Source: Acheta domesticus (lineage: Eukaryota > Arthropoda > Insecta > Orthoptera > Gryllidae). Taken from it: DNA of 64,000 nt. The DNA lies in NCBI GenBank assembly GCA_031308135.1, contig JAHLJT010000631.1, positions 225,007,654 to 225,071,653 on the forward strand, written 5' to 3'. Below the pieces are notes generated by a model. That model was not told where the DNA came from and ran no database searches. It saw only the letters and a program-made list of their open reading frames with translations. Within the stretch, counting starts at the first letter, position 1. Each line of letters opens with the position of its first letter. Below are positions 1 to 11,214 of the stretch, piece after piece. A program made the position numbers and the translations under genes.

Positions 1-425
1 TCGGCAACTCCCGGCGGAAGCGGAAGCTCATCGGTATTCCTCTGGAGCGCCGCGCGACCGTCTCTCGCGCACCTCGCCGGCGGCGGCGACAGGCGTCACG
101 CGCGGACGCTGCATATCCAAGTCACACACACACACGCGCGCACGCTCCCCTCGTGGCCTCGTTGGCGCCCTCCCTGGGGCGGCGCGAAGCCTCGGCCCCT
201 GCCACTCCGCCCTCGGCGCCCTCTGCCCCTCCCGCGCCGGCTCAGTTGCAAGTGCTCCAGGCAGCGTCACCTCCGCAGCTCATGTGCACCCCACCCCCTC
301 CACGCGGCGCGGCGTCTCCGGCGACTGGGGCTCCAATTCGCTTCCCACCGTCTCTTGCAACGCCACACCTGCTCGCAGGGGCGAATTTATCTACGAGCAA
401 AACAACAAGTTGCTGAGGGCCTCTT
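1..425. other. GC-rich, CpG-dense segment, no gene
   Basis: The window opens in GC-rich, CpG-dense sequence with a short CA run at 122-136 passing into CG/CA. Overlapping open frames on both strands are Pro/Ala/Arg-rich, as expected from composition, and no protein family is recognisable. It could be the edge of a CpG-island promoter lying to the left, but no initiator or splice signal supports that. Confidence 0.5.
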
Positions 426-427
426 GT

Positions 428-798
428 GACTTCGGTGGTACATCGGGTGGGTAGTGTATTGGGCGGTTATAGCCAAGTCACCGAGTTCAAACCTCATTCA
501 AGCCATGGTATTTAAGGGCGAAAAAATCATTTGTAGACCTTCCTTCGGATGGGAAGTGAAGTCGGCTGTTCCATGTTGAAGAGTTACTGAATGTAAAAGA
601 GCCTCAAGCCTGAAAGTAGTCAGAGACGAAAATTTACAAATCGCCTGTTTCGTCGCCCGAGTCGTCACGCCCTCCCGGGGCGATGGTGCTAAATGGCCGC
701 GAAATGGTGAAAGGAGCGTAGCGGAATTTGCGTGGGTAGACGGAAGAGGAGGACTGATGGCCTCAGTCTCACCAAGTAAAAAATACGGCTAATTGAAT
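428..798 (+). mobile_element. tRNA-derived SINE, family C, diverged copy
   Basis: The head has a tRNA-like A-box region (TAGTGTATTGG near 452) and a B box (GAGTTCAAACC near 484). The body holds CCTTCC..GG.GGGAAGT followed by GGCTGTTCCATGTTG. The 3' end reads CTCACCAAGTAAAAAATACGG followed by AATTG-rich sequence. The same ordered blocks recur at 40237-40556, which supports a shared retroposon family. Head and tail order gives + orientation. It would have been transcribed by RNA polymerase III and mobilised by a LINE in trans; it encodes no protein. Confidence 0.72.
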
Positions 799-1040
799 TG
801 AATTAAGCTCTCCCTATCATTAGGGACCCTTCGTCCCGTGAAAACATGTGTAAAATAGTTGTTAATCAAATAACTCTTAAGAAACTAAATATGTATTTGT
901 AGTCAATACATTTAAAATGTAATTATTTAAAAAAATAAATATTCAATTCTCTAATCAATTTGTTAATTTTTATTTCTATTGTACGAAACATTTTATTACA
1001 ATGAGTGTTTTTTTTAGTAAATCTGGAGATTTTTTTTTTC
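799..1040. other. AT-rich sequence, nothing recognised
   Basis: This is AT-rich sequence with homopolymer runs and no credible open frame, RNA gene or repeat copy elsewhere in the window. Confidence 0.5.
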
Positions 1041-1440
1041 GGAGAGAGACCCGAACCTAAGTTGGTGCCAGGGGTCCCACAGTATCTAAATACGACCCCG
1101 CCTCGACAGGTGACACTATTACAACCATTATCACGTTTGCCATCAACGTCTTCATTGCTGCTTTTCCCTCCTCTCCTCCGAGTCTGACTCGCCCCTGGAC
1201 TTCGCTGGCGCGATGTTCACCAGCTGTCCCATTTCCTCCGTGCCCTCCATCACCCATTTATAGCGTCCGCCTGCGGGCCGTATCGCGACATCGCCATGCC
1301 GCCGCCAACGGCGCGCCGTCTCGACGTAGCTGCTGCGTGACAAGTCGTTCTCTGCCTTCGCTTCCACGCTGTCCAACGGGTGCCACGGAGCAACAGGTCC
1401 CGTCGCCTGAAAGCTTCATCTGTGCCTGGCCGTCAGCAGT
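1041..1440. other. GC-intermediate patch, possibly degraded mobile element
   Basis: A roughly 400-bp patch is richer in GC than its surroundings. It begins with GACCCGAACCTAAGTTGGTG and contains two short minus-strand open frames of 66 and 74 codons that match nothing I recognise. The abrupt compositional borders suggest inserted DNA or an old exon-like segment. There is no terminal repeat or duplicated target to prove insertion. Confidence 0.2.
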
Positions 1441-3260
1441 TGCTCGTCCTCAAGAAAAAAGAAGAAGAAAAAATACAACTTTAAATACAATTTCACTAAA
1501 CTGACGAAAGTGTATACCTTAGGAATTATCACCATCTGCATTTTAAATACAAATTTTACGTTTATTGATTGTTACATTACATTACTACCGCTTGTCTTCT
1601 GGCAATGCAAATGTAACAGCTTGGTCTACAAAACATAGCTATACGCGTTAAGTGGCAGTGAACGTCTTTATTCTCACTGATAAGTCTGTATCAACTGCCA
1701 CTGAGAAAATTCACTCGTAAAGTTCCACGCCGCTGTCAAACCTCCATTTCTTGAAAATACTTCTTGAGTATCTAACACAAATTTCGACTTGAATAATTGT
1801 ATTGTTTCAAAATTCAATTTCTGACCATCGGCAATAGATCAACTCAGGATTCCTTGTATTTTTAGTTCTATTCACTTAATCTATAGATAATATCATACCC
1901 AAAACCTGTTGTTAATATATTTCCTACAACAGGCTGCTTCCGTACGAGTTTTCATGAATAATTTGTCGTCTTTATTCATATACTAATTGTCACGTCTCCA
2001 GATCCGACCATATTTTTATTCCCAGTCCCCCCCCCCAGTCACATTACCGTGACCATAGTAACCCTTTTTATGGTTAATATTGCGCCAACTATGGACATCT
2101 TAAATATTTACTGTTAATTTCGGAAGTCAATGCGTAACAGCAACCCAAGCATTACGACAGGAGGTGCTCATGTGCATATCGATGATTTTGTTTTTTTAGG
2201 ATTCGATTTTTTAGGAAGTTGAAGATCATTAATATTGTTTATGTGCTATTTGTTCAAAATATGATGAAATATATCACAATGCATGTTGTAATTTTAGTTA
2301 CTGTAGCGTCTTTTGCTGTGGTTAAAATCGCGACTAATAATTAATAATTATTGCTCGAAAACTTAACATTGAAAATACATTTAAGATTTACTACTCGTAT
2401 AATGTTTCATACTTTACATTGGACTTTGAGATAAAATATAAACAATTTTGTCATTAAATACAAATATTGACATGAGAAAGTCAATTATGAGTTTATTTGC
2501 AGAGTCAGAAATGGAATATTTTTTTATGTTTGATTTTTTGGGGGGTTTGGATGATTTTTAATACAATTAAAAATATATGTGCATTAATTTAAACTTATAA
2601 AGGCAGGGTCCGAATATTTGATAAAACACGGAACATTTTATACCTCGGTATTGCTATCAAGGATGGCTCATGGACAACTTACTAGCTTCTCAGTATTGAT
2701 TCCCGGTATAAGCAAAAAGAGAGTTGTAGCTTTCCTTTAAAATCGTTTCAGGTTTTGTAGATGAGTGACGAAAGAAAGCTCGGAATAGGCGGATTTGGGT
2801 AATTACGGTTAATGGATTACGCCTTGCTCCCCACATGACTATCTTACCCACAACCGTGGGAATTAATTGGGCTCAGGCATGGGGGACACCGTCAGCTAGC
2901 CGGCAAAGTGCGACAATCTCAAATTGCCAAATACGTAGTTTGCTATCGCCCAACGCAAAATAACTCGTTCTTCTAACTTGAAGTTAATGTGGTACGCCGC
3001 CTTGGAGATCTAAGACAAACAAGATGTTGAAAAATGTTAAATCATATACATTTAATATTTAATATATATGAATGCAGCGAATGTTTTTCTGTAAAGGAAG
3101 ACAAAAGTTAATGGTGATACATTGGATTGGTGGTTAATTGTGAAACACTTGATATCATTAATCATTTCCTCAGGAACTCCTTTCTCAATTTACATTCCCA
3201 ACACGAACAATGACGAAATTCTAGAATTTCACAGCTGATTAATCTGGGGAATGGATAGCC
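1441..3260. other. AT-rich non-coding sequence
   Basis: About 1.8 kb of AT-rich sequence holds no credible gene. A short inverted repeat (CCTGTTG ... CAACAGG) lies near 1908-1934 and a C-run at 2026-2035. No copy of the SINE or transposon families identified elsewhere in the window is recognised here. Confidence 0.5.
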
Positions 3261-3413
3261 CGACATTATGACAACCATTGTAACGACGCCGACACCCATG
3301 AATCGGTCATTTGATACGGCTTATCTACGGAACGCGAGGCCGAGACCGGCATTCTCCCGAGGGCGGCGCGCTGACAGCGCCCGCCCCCGCCGCCGCCCCC
3401 ACCCCCGCCACCT

Positions 3414-3530
3414 CCCCGCCCTCGCCCCTTTCCCCGCCCTCGCCCCTTTCCCCGCCCTCGCCCCTTTCCCCGCCCTCGCCCCTTTCCCCGCCCTCGCCCC
3501 TTTCCCCGCCCTCGCCCCTTTCCCCGCCGT
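3414..3530. repeat. 18-bp minisatellite, about 6.3 units
   Basis: The unit CCCCGCCCTCGCCCCTTT starts at 3414, 3432, 3450, 3468, 3486, 3504 and partially 3522. Units are essentially identical, which indicates recent expansion or homogenisation. Confidence 0.93.
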
Positions 3531-3725
3531 CGCCCTCGCCCCCCCCGCTCCCGCGCCCGCGCCCGCCCCCGCCCTTGCCCCCCCGCTCCCGCGCCCGCCC
3601 CCGCCCCCGAGCCCGCCCCCGCCCCCGAGCCTGCCCCCGCCCGCCCCCGCCTCCGCGCTCCGCGCCCCGCTCGCGCCCCCGCCCCCGCACTCCCCGCCCC
3701 CGCGCCCGCGCCGCCCCCGCGCTCC
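3531..3725. repeat. C-rich low-complexity tract
   Basis: Irregular CCCGCCCCCGCG/CCCGCGCC sequence with no stable period continues from the 18-bp array. The complementary strand is G-rich, with runs capable of G-quadruplex formation. Confidence 0.75.
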
Positions 3726-4481
3726 GCAGCAACGTGACGCGTCGGGCCGCGTCACAGACGAGAGGAGGGAATTCGCCGCAAGTATTCGCGCGAGCGGCGC
3801 CGAGCGTCGCGCGCAACTCGGGCGCCGAGCGGCGCCGCTCGTCCGCCGGAGACTGCAACTGCTTGCCAAGTTCACGGTCGTTCAATTAACGCGCAATCCT
3901 CGAGGCGGAAGCGCCTCCTAGAGGCGAGGGCCGGCGGGGGAGGGCGAGGGGCACGAAGTGGTCGTATCGCGCGCCAGAGCAACTCAAATTGCATTTCGCT
4001 CGCGCCAAACGTCAGCTGACGACGACCTGCGGCGTGCTTGCGGCCGCTGCCGCTCGCTTGATGCGACGCGTTCGCAGTAGGGATGTGCCCTCAACAGCCA
4101 AACTGTTATTTCTTAACCGTTATCATTTCGTAACTGTTACTCGAAATTACTGTTATTTCGTTTATCCTGTTATTGGCTGTGATCAGTTGAAATTCTTTTG
4201 GGCCAAACCCGAACTCTTACAAGCTTTCGCGGCAACCATTTTGTACGATATGCAGCTGTGTATTGCATACTGTTATAGCTAATCAATCAAAATTAGTAAG
4301 TCTTCAAATTATAGATTCATTAATAAATAATTCGTTATTATTATATACCATGTGCCAACATATGTTTATATTTTATGGTGTAGATTACAATAAGAACTTT
4401 AAATTAAATCCGTCCAATATGTTTGTCAGCTTCGTTCTCTCCCATTGCTGCTTATATGAGATCCACTAATATTTCCCTAAG

Positions 4482-4980
4482 CCCGATAAAATAAAATGTG
4501 TTACGCTCAATTAACTCGCCTTATAATATTTAACATTCAACGGGCTTTATCACTTTAGCTGTAGGTAAGCAAATAACCGTTTCTCTTTCTCAATATTGTA
4601 GCGGTACGCTATTTTTAATATTTTTTAAATTTCACAAATAACTGTCGATGTGAAGCGGCTGCCGTCACCGCCGCCAGCCGGGTCGGCGCGCCCCCTCCGC
4701 TAATGAAAGGGATGACAGCACGCGCCCCTCTAAAGTTTATGGCCATCGTCCGCGAGTCGACCCTCATCCCGTCACGCACCCGGGCGCCGAAGAAGAGATT
4801 AGAGACGTGTGCTGATCCCGCCGTTCCGGGTATCATGCGCACTGAGTACCCAGGCCGTCCTTCGCAGCTTTCTCCGGGGGTCCCAACGGACATTCCGCGT
4901 ACCCTTTACTGACCTACTTCCGAAGTCAGACGGAGAGCGTTTTCCAGACAGAGATAGGGCTACGGAAAATTCCTAGAATC
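4482..4980. other. Non-coding stretch, GC-richer in its second half
   Basis: The segment is AT-rich to about 4640 and GC-richer from 4650 to 4930. Opposed frames of 69 and 92 codons cover 4615-4912 but share the same bases and match no known family. No other signal is seen. Confidence 0.35.
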
Positions 4981-5660
4981 ACCGGACCTGATTGGCCGAG
5001 GACAAAATTACGGCGTAGTAGCACTTAGCCAATCAGGGGCAAAATTCCGTGGGGTGGGAGCGATTTTGGGGCACTTTTGAATTTTCGGGGTGGCGGAACG
5101 AGGAGACCTCCACGCTAGCGGCGTAGGGGAGAATAGCACTTCTTCTTGTTCGATTGAGCTGGGGGGGGCGAGCGCCGCGGAGTGAGTAACAGCTCCGGCG
5201 CCGCGTTCGAACACTACGTGTACTCGACTTGTCTTGGGTGGCGAGCGCCGCGGAGTAAGTGATAGCTCCGGCGCCGCGTTCGAGGGAGAATTATTATTTT
5301 GGGACTTAGTTCGTGGACTCTGAGCTCTGCCGTGGGCAGTGACCGGTGACTAGTTTTCTCCGAGATTCGTGATCGTGAAAACTCCAGAGAACTTTCCGTA
5401 AGAACGGCTGATTTGTGTGAACGGAATTCGCGATCATTCACGATCCGGGCCAGCTGACCGTCGCCGCCGCCGCCGTCACCGCCGCAGCCGCTGTCGCCGC
5501 CGCCGCTCCTTTGGTAGCTATTGTGGAAGGACGTTTCTCGGCCTGGCAGGGCCATCTCAGCCGCCGACCCAGACGGAGAGAAGCCGACGCTGCCGCCACC
5601 GCCCCCGAGGGCCGCCTACACGCCGCCCCATTCAGGCATAAACTTCGGTCAACGACCGCC
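4981..5660. promoter_or_regulatory. CpG-rich promoter-like block with opposed CCAAT boxes
   Basis: An inverted CCAAT box (GATTGG near 4989) and a direct one (CCAATC near 5029) face each other about 40 bp apart. They are followed by CpG-dense sequence, two copies of a 43-bp GC element and a GCC-repeat tract at 5456-5510. CCAAT pairs with a CpG island are typical of polymerase II promoters and of some LTRs. AATAAA occurs at 5909. An LTR-like origin (promoter, leader, polyadenylation signal) is one reading; no coding region is attached. Confidence 0.3.
5168..5283. repeat. Duplicated 43-bp GC element
   Basis: Positions 5168-5210 and 5241-5283 are the same 43-bp sequence with about three differences. 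Each begins GCGAGCGCCGCGGAGT, contains the self-complementary CCGGCGCCG core and ends GCGTTCGA. The 30-bp spacer is unrelated, so this is a direct duplication with spacer. It may be a duplicated regulatory module. Confidence 0.85.
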
Positions 5661-6169
5661 AAAGAACTATTGTGCATTGCTGTGCCGCGCTTAGGCACTT
5701 GTTTCCTCATTATTGTCAGCCAGAAGGCGAATGGCCTAGAGTTTGTTGGGGCCTGTAAAGGAATTTGATTGTAATTCTCGTTCTTTATTTTTTTTTTAGA
5801 TTTAAGTTTTATCTCATTTTTTCTTTCGTTTCTAACTGAGCTCATCAGGTAGGGCCTTTCTTAACTCTTTGAATCACTGTAACTTCCCCGGCCTATTATT
5901 AGGCGGGAATAAACCTTCTTATTTGCTTTACCAACCACTGAATTGTTTCTGTAGTTAGCAAACGCCTTACGACTCCTTCCATCCGAGTTAGATTCTAAGC
6001 AGGTGACAAAGTTGGCCGACTGAGCTAGGCCCGGGCCGCCCTCGTTGACTTCGGCGCACACCCACGCCGCCGGAGCTCGACGCTGTGGTTGACAATCGAC
6101 GCCACCGTGTGGCTCGATAACGAACCTTGGGTGTGACAATATACTTGGTACTCGTCACTTCACTATGAA
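5661..6169. other. Non-coding, mixed composition
   Basis: A T-rich tract lies at 5783-5830, AATAAA at 5909, and a second GC-rich patch at 6005-6130. No gene is recognised. If the block at 4981-5660 is an LTR-like promoter, this would be its leader. Confidence 0.25.
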
Positions 6170-7310
6170 CAAGTTGCGTATTCGAAGCTAGTGGTGCTAC
6201 AGAATGTCACAGACTTTTCGGAATTAATTTTAAGTTTCCTTGGGTCTGGACTAGCTTTTCGGAATTGCCACATACTGAGCCGGCTGCCTTCCCTCGCCGC
6301 CTAAAGTACACCTTTTTGACATTTTCTGAATTTTTCTGTTTCCTAATGGTAGAACGGAAATAATTTTAGAATATTAAAGAACAGTAAAACCTCGTCCTAA
6401 GTGGCAATTTTCTTTCCAAAATTTGGAGCTGTTTTTAAGAAAATGGCGTTTTAGCGATAATGCTAATGCGAAATTTAAAGCTCTTTTTCGCAGACACTTT
6501 TTGAGTTTTCGAAGAACATCATTTGAAGTCATTTAAAGTCCTCAACTCACAAATACAGTAGTGTTTACAAATTGCTGGTAATGAGCATGTTAATGGTGTG
6601 AGAGATATTTTAAAAAAATATGTTTGTGTAATTTTTTGAAAAAAGAAAAAAATACCCCAAAATGAACTTTACGTCATATTAAAGAGTGCAATTAGCACTA
6701 TCCATTGGGAAAGTTTGAAGAAAAAAGTTGGAGGAGCCATTTATCAGAAAATGGCGTATGCGCGTTTCAGAAAATGCGGAATTGTGAGCTAGTTTTCGCA
6801 GAAAACGGTTGAGTTTTCGAGAAACTTTACAAGACATTATTTAAAGCACAAGTACTCATTAATATAATAATGTCAATAAATCGCCGCTAATGTAAATATT
6901 AACGACGTGAGAAACAACTCAAAAAAGTACATTTTTTTAATTTTTGAAAAAACAAAAGAATAGAGCAGTATAGCGCTTTTGTCATCCAATAGAATATATT
7001 AGGCACTATTCTTACCAAAAGTTTAAAGAAAAAACTTGGAGCCGCTTTTGGGAAAGTCTTGTTTTTATAATTTTTTAAAATAGCACATATTGCACTCAAA
7101 TTTTGCCATTTTCGAAAATTCAAAATTAACCGTTAATTAGGATCTATGCCACCTTAATAAGTGTATTATACTCTGTTCTTACAAGAAATTTAATGAAAAA
7201 CTTGGAACCGTTTTTGAGAAAATTTTGAAAAAGTCCGGGAGGCATCATGTAAAGTGGCCCAAATTTTATAGGATATTCTTCAAAATCTCAAAGCTTCGAC
7301 TCTTTTCTGT
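6170..7310 (-). mobile_element. Repeat family X, uninterrupted copy
   Basis: The sequence aligns in reverse complement with 31180-34020 along its whole length, apart from the element inserted in that copy. Landmarks shared by both include CTAGTGGTGCTACAGAATG at 6191, GAATTGCCACATACT at 6261, and repeated TTGGAGC-type motifs. It contains degenerate units of about 305 bp, with starts near 6410, 6713 and 7020 and an irregular one near 7185. No coding capacity is seen. At 6349-6392 it carries the unoccupied version of the site filled at 32269-33816. Confidence 0.75.
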
Positions 7311-7601
7311 TAGGTTGCTGATCATGGACGTGTTATTTTATAGCTGTTATTAATAACTGTTATTACGAGTCAATTGTCATTCCGATAAGAGTTATTGAAG
7401 AAAAGCACTTAAGCCCATTTCTAGTTTGCAGTGTGCGATGGAGAACCTAAACCGCCAATGTGAGACTGATCTGCGTTGGGAAACATTGTTTTTTATAATG
7501 CTTACTACGTCTTACGATGCAAAAACGCACTTACGAGTAAATAAGATTATTACCTCGTTGATTACCCGGCGTTGCCAGTGTATTGTGTTTGCTACAAGCA
7601 T

Positions 7602-7666
7602 CTACTATCGTCATTCGAACTACTATCGTCTACTACTATCGTCAAGCGACTACTATCGTCATCCCA
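7602..7666 (+). repeat. Short CTACTATCGTC repeat
   Basis: Four copies of CTACTATCGTC spaced 13-18 bp apart form an irregular micro-array. No function is evident. Confidence 0.75.
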
Positions 7667-7689
7667 TACCGGCTGGCAACTCTTAAGTC

Positions 7690-9440
7690 CATTGCATTAA
7701 TCATTTTTTTTAAAATGCGTAATACAAAACTAAATAAATAAACGTACATTCACACATACATACATTAACATGCTAAACACTATAAAGAAATCAAAATTGG
7801 AGGACCCATTGTGTCAAAAATTTGACAGTTAACATCAACGACTTTTGCTTACCTCAAATGCCTTATTCTGTGAATTTATTCCATGAATTTGAATATTGCA
7901 AAACTATACATTTGAGAGGAATCATTATCTGCTACTGTAATTGACTGTTACATTATCTTATCCCAAAAAGCACAATGCGCGTCAGGGGCGCACTTCAAAA
8001 GGCGTGACAAAGGAATGCTTCCTAAGGGTGACAAGTCATTGTTTTCTAACGGACATGAAAATAGAAAGTGAGCTTTCAACAGATTAAAAAGAGAGAACAT
8101 GTCGAGACAAGAGAGATCAGGTTACCCGAAAAGTGTCTCCTAAGACACAAACACGATTGATGAATTCGCAGTGTAGAATAACGATTTACAGAAGCACAAA
8201 CAGATTGATAAATATGGTAGGGATAAAGGATTGACCTTTTGGAGTCACTGCTTAAAGGTTGATGTTTTATGGATGAAGGATTTCGAAACAGTTGGCGAAG
8301 GTCTGGAGATTTTACTACAAAAAATCTTAGGATATGTAAGCTTTCACGGAAGAAGCCGATTACACGAAAGCTGCATTCTTAATACAGAATATGTAGCCGA
8401 TTCCAGTCTAATACCTTTTCGTCATACTTTATGTAGGAGGTAAGAAGACCAGATAAAGGTCACATTCACAAGATCGGTGAAAATCTGTCTGAGTGAATTT
8501 TCCCAGAACAATATACAATTCTGGTCTGCAATCTAAAAGTGCGACAGCAAAGAATACCATATTTCGTCTACTTTTGGACTCTTTTATTATTCACAATTAT
8601 ACGACTAGTCATATCAATTATGATATATAATATAATGGAGTTCCACTATTTGTTTTATAATGTACACTCGAGAGCATTGATGTTACACAAAACCTAAAAT
8701 GTCGCCAAATGTCGCTTGATCTCAAAGAAGTAGGTATTATGCACCAAATGTCAAAAGAGGTGGAGGAAATCTCGTTTTAATTTACGGTATATTTATTTAA
8801 TTACTTCAAAACGATAAAATGTAGTCCATCACATGAATCAATAAATAGAAACTCGCAAGAAAGAAAATTAATGATTAAATTTATGATTAACGCTGTATGT
8901 AAGTAAAATTTGTGAAAGTCGTTTTTCTAAACATTTATTAACATTTCAATTGCATGAATACATTCTGACCATCTCTGACCATCCTGACTCATAGAATGAG
9001 GTTATACAAAAGAATTAAACCTCCAACAATTAAAGAAGTTCTCATTTCGTAGTTCATGGTTCGAGGAACACATCTTATCAGTCCGGTCAGGCACTCGACA
9101 ATAAGGTTAAAGGATCACTGTTTCCTAGTTACGCAAGATCGAATTGCGATAGAACTTTCTAAATTCCTTTATTTCGATAGAAACCTTTTAATTTAATATA
9201 ACGAATGTTAGTCAAAAGTAGAAAATTTTATATGCAATGACCCTTCAGTTATCAAATATTCAATTTGTGTAAACGACGAAAAGGCCTATATTCAACAGAA
9301 ACAATGTGTGATGAGTTCTTCATTAATATCCCCAAATAGATATGTATTGCTTTGATGCATTCCTTTGATTCTATTCTCTTTAAAAGAGGGTTACCGGTGT
9401 TTCAATTCCTTCTTATTGGTTCGAACAACTATTTTCCCTA
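7690..9440. other. AT-rich non-coding sequence
   Basis: About 1.75 kb is AT-rich. The best open frame (8231-8443, 70 codons) shows no recognisable motif and no splice context. Nothing else is supported. Confidence 0.5.
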
Positions 9441-9875
9441 CGTTACACGTTGATAAATTAAGTAGCAGTGCATGCCTTTGCTACTGATGGTAACCCGGTA
9501 GCTGTAGTGCACTAGTGAACTTGTAGCGTGAACTGCCCTGGACTCCCGGGCGCAGGTGGGACGTATTCCCTCCGACCGGAGGAAACAGAACATGGAGCGT
9601 GCGGAAGAGCGTTCACGGCACGCGAGGAATGCGTCGGGGCGATATTGGGCGCTCCACCCACCCCGCCCTCCCCTCCCCTCCCCTCGCCGCTCGTTTCTCT
9701 TCCGAAAGGTGGACGTCGCTCCTACTCCGTTTCGGCGCACGTCCACAGCGTCACCATTCCAACCTTGTCTCCCTTGCCCTCATACTTGCCCGTGTCACTA
9801 TCACCACCATAATCTGCCACTACCTGCGTCACATTCGACCGACAGCGTGGCACACATCGCGGTCTATATCGTGGC

Positions 9876-10169
9876 CTTCATCATGGCCTTCATCATGGCC
9901 TTCATCATGACCTTCACCATGGCCTTCATCGTGGTCCACATCGTGGTCCACATCGTGGTCCACATCGTGGTCCACATCGTGGTCCACATCGTGGTCCACA
10001 TCGTGGTCCACATCGTGGTCCACATCGTGGTCCACATCGTGGTCCACATCGTGGTCCACATCGTGGTCCACATCGTGGTCCACATCGTGGTCCACATCGT
10101 GGTCCACATCGTGGTCCACATCGTGGTCCACATCGTGGTCCACATCGTGGCCCACATCGTGGCTCACGT
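9876..10169. repeat. 12-bp minisatellite (CATCGTGGTCCA)n
   Basis: Four or so divergent CTTCATCATGGC-type units (9876-9926) lead into about 19 virtually identical CATCGTGGTCCA units (9927-10154), then two decayed units. A gradient from diverged edge to homogeneous core is seen. All frames are open, giving low-complexity His/Val, Asp/His or Met/Trp/Thr peptides; these are not proteins. Confidence 0.95.
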
Positions 10170-10198
10170 CATCGCCACGCCCCCCCAAGCCGTCCCCC

Positions 10199-10423
10199 AA
10201 AACACTCCCCCCAAGCCGTCCTCCAAAACACTCCTCCAAAACACTCCCCCAAAACACTCCCCCAAAACACTCCCCCAAAACACTCCCCCTAAACACTCCC
10301 CCTAAACACTCCCCCTAAACACTCCCCCTAAACACTCCCCCTAAACACTCCCCCAAAACACTCCCCCCAAGCCGTCCTCCAAAACACTCCCCCAAAACAC
10401 TCCCCCAAAACACTCCCCCAAAC
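10199..10423. repeat. 12-bp minisatellite (AAAACACTCCCC / CTAAACACTCCC)
   Basis: About 18 units of 12 bp with two interspersed variants, differing at the positions before ACACTCCCC, plus two CAAGCCGTCCTC spacer segments. It directly follows the CATCGTGGTCCA array within the same island. Confidence 0.9.
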
Positions 10424-10719
10424 CGTTACCCTCACCGATGCACACACCATCGCCTATCCCGTCGCCAACACAGTCCTTCTTCCGTCCCAGTTACCGTCAC
10501 CGCCTCCGTTTCCCGTCCCCCCACACCCCCCAGAGGCCTCTTAGCCCGCCTGCCGCCCCGCCCCGCCTCGTGGCGCAGGTAGCCGCTGAAAGGTCCCCGC
10601 CGGGCAAACGCGCCGCGTTCCCTCGCACGTCGCTGGCACGCGCCCGAAGAATTTCCTAATGAAGCAGCGCGCACGCGCCGGATGGCCTGATCGGGCCATG
10701 CCGAAACTCCCTGGTAAGT

Positions 10720-11214
10720 GAATTTTCGCCACCCGTAAAGCAATTTATCGGTCGCTTGCTTTGTTCCTCTATTGGAATATAACATTCATTCTTGACTAGA
10801 ATGGACCAACGGAGGAAAATTTTTAGACCTTTTCGATATTTCTGAAAGAAATCATCGGCTTTACTTAGAAATCTTTTAAACTGATATTCTATTATGACGT
10901 AATACATTTTGAAAGAGAGATTTGGACCTACATGTTATTTTCTGTCATAGGAACAGAAATGGCCAAAATATTGTGTATTAGATTTTAGGGAAATTATGGA
11001 GATCATTAGAAATTTACACCTATTCCATAAACTTCTCACCCAACGTATTATCATATATTTACTGTATACTGAATGACATTTAATGGACTGCATTGAATCT
11101 AATAGCCTTTCGGATTCTTGGATTAAATCGCTTACCTTGATTTACGTATTCGTTATAGTGGTTGGATATAATGGTTGGAGTGGTTTGGGTAAGACAGTGG
11201 TTCCGTTGATAGCA
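10720..11214. other. AT-rich non-coding sequence
   Basis: No gene or repeat family is recognised. If the splice-site-like sequence at 10714 is real, this would be intron. Confidence 0.4.

Larger units (their letters stand above)
3330..4069. other. GC-rich island
   Basis: A CpG-dense, strongly GC-rich block lies in AT-rich flanks. It contains an 18-bp minisatellite followed by C-rich low-complexity DNA. Four long frames on both strands stay open only because C/G-rich sequence lacks stop codons, so no protein is annotated. Promoter activity is possible but no core promoter element is seen. Confidence 0.6.
4078..7423. mobile_element. Candidate hAT-like DNA transposon remnant
   Basis: The left end reads TAGGGATGTGCC and the reverse complement of the right end reads TAGAAATGGGCT, matching at 8 of 12 positions and resembling common hAT termini. 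The flanking octamers GTTCGCAG (4070-4077) and GTTTGCAG (7424-7431) differ at one base and fit the 8-bp target duplication of hAT elements. Both ends are rich in the near-palindromic motif AACnGTTAT. No transposase is visible; the interior holds a CpG-rich block and a copy of repeat family X. Independent insertions or chance similarity of the ends remain possible. Confidence 0.42.
9500..10713. other. GC-rich island with two minisatellites and a 3'-terminal 5' splice-site consensus
   Basis: A 1.2-kb GC-rich block contains two neighbouring 12-bp arrays and CpG-rich ends. The right edge reads ATGCCGAAACTCCCTG followed by GTAAGTG at 10714, a consensus 5' splice site just downstream of a potential start codon at 10698. 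A CpG-island first exon is conceivable, but there is no upstream core promoter, only five codons would be coding, and no acceptor partner is identified. Confidence 0.3.

Noticed and set aside
1041..1440. Retrovirus-like or LTR primer-binding region (TTGGTGCCAGGGG)
   Set aside because: No flanking LTR pair, no polypurine tract and no gag/pol motif in the adjacent frames.
3268..3921. Four overlapping frames of 184-217 codons
   Set aside because: Compositional frames in a GC-rich minisatellite on both strands; none has a recognisable domain.
9556..10305. 249-codon His/Val repeat protein
   Set aside because: A product of the (CATCGTGGTCCA)n array; Asp/His and Met/Trp/Thr repeat frames exist in the other phases.
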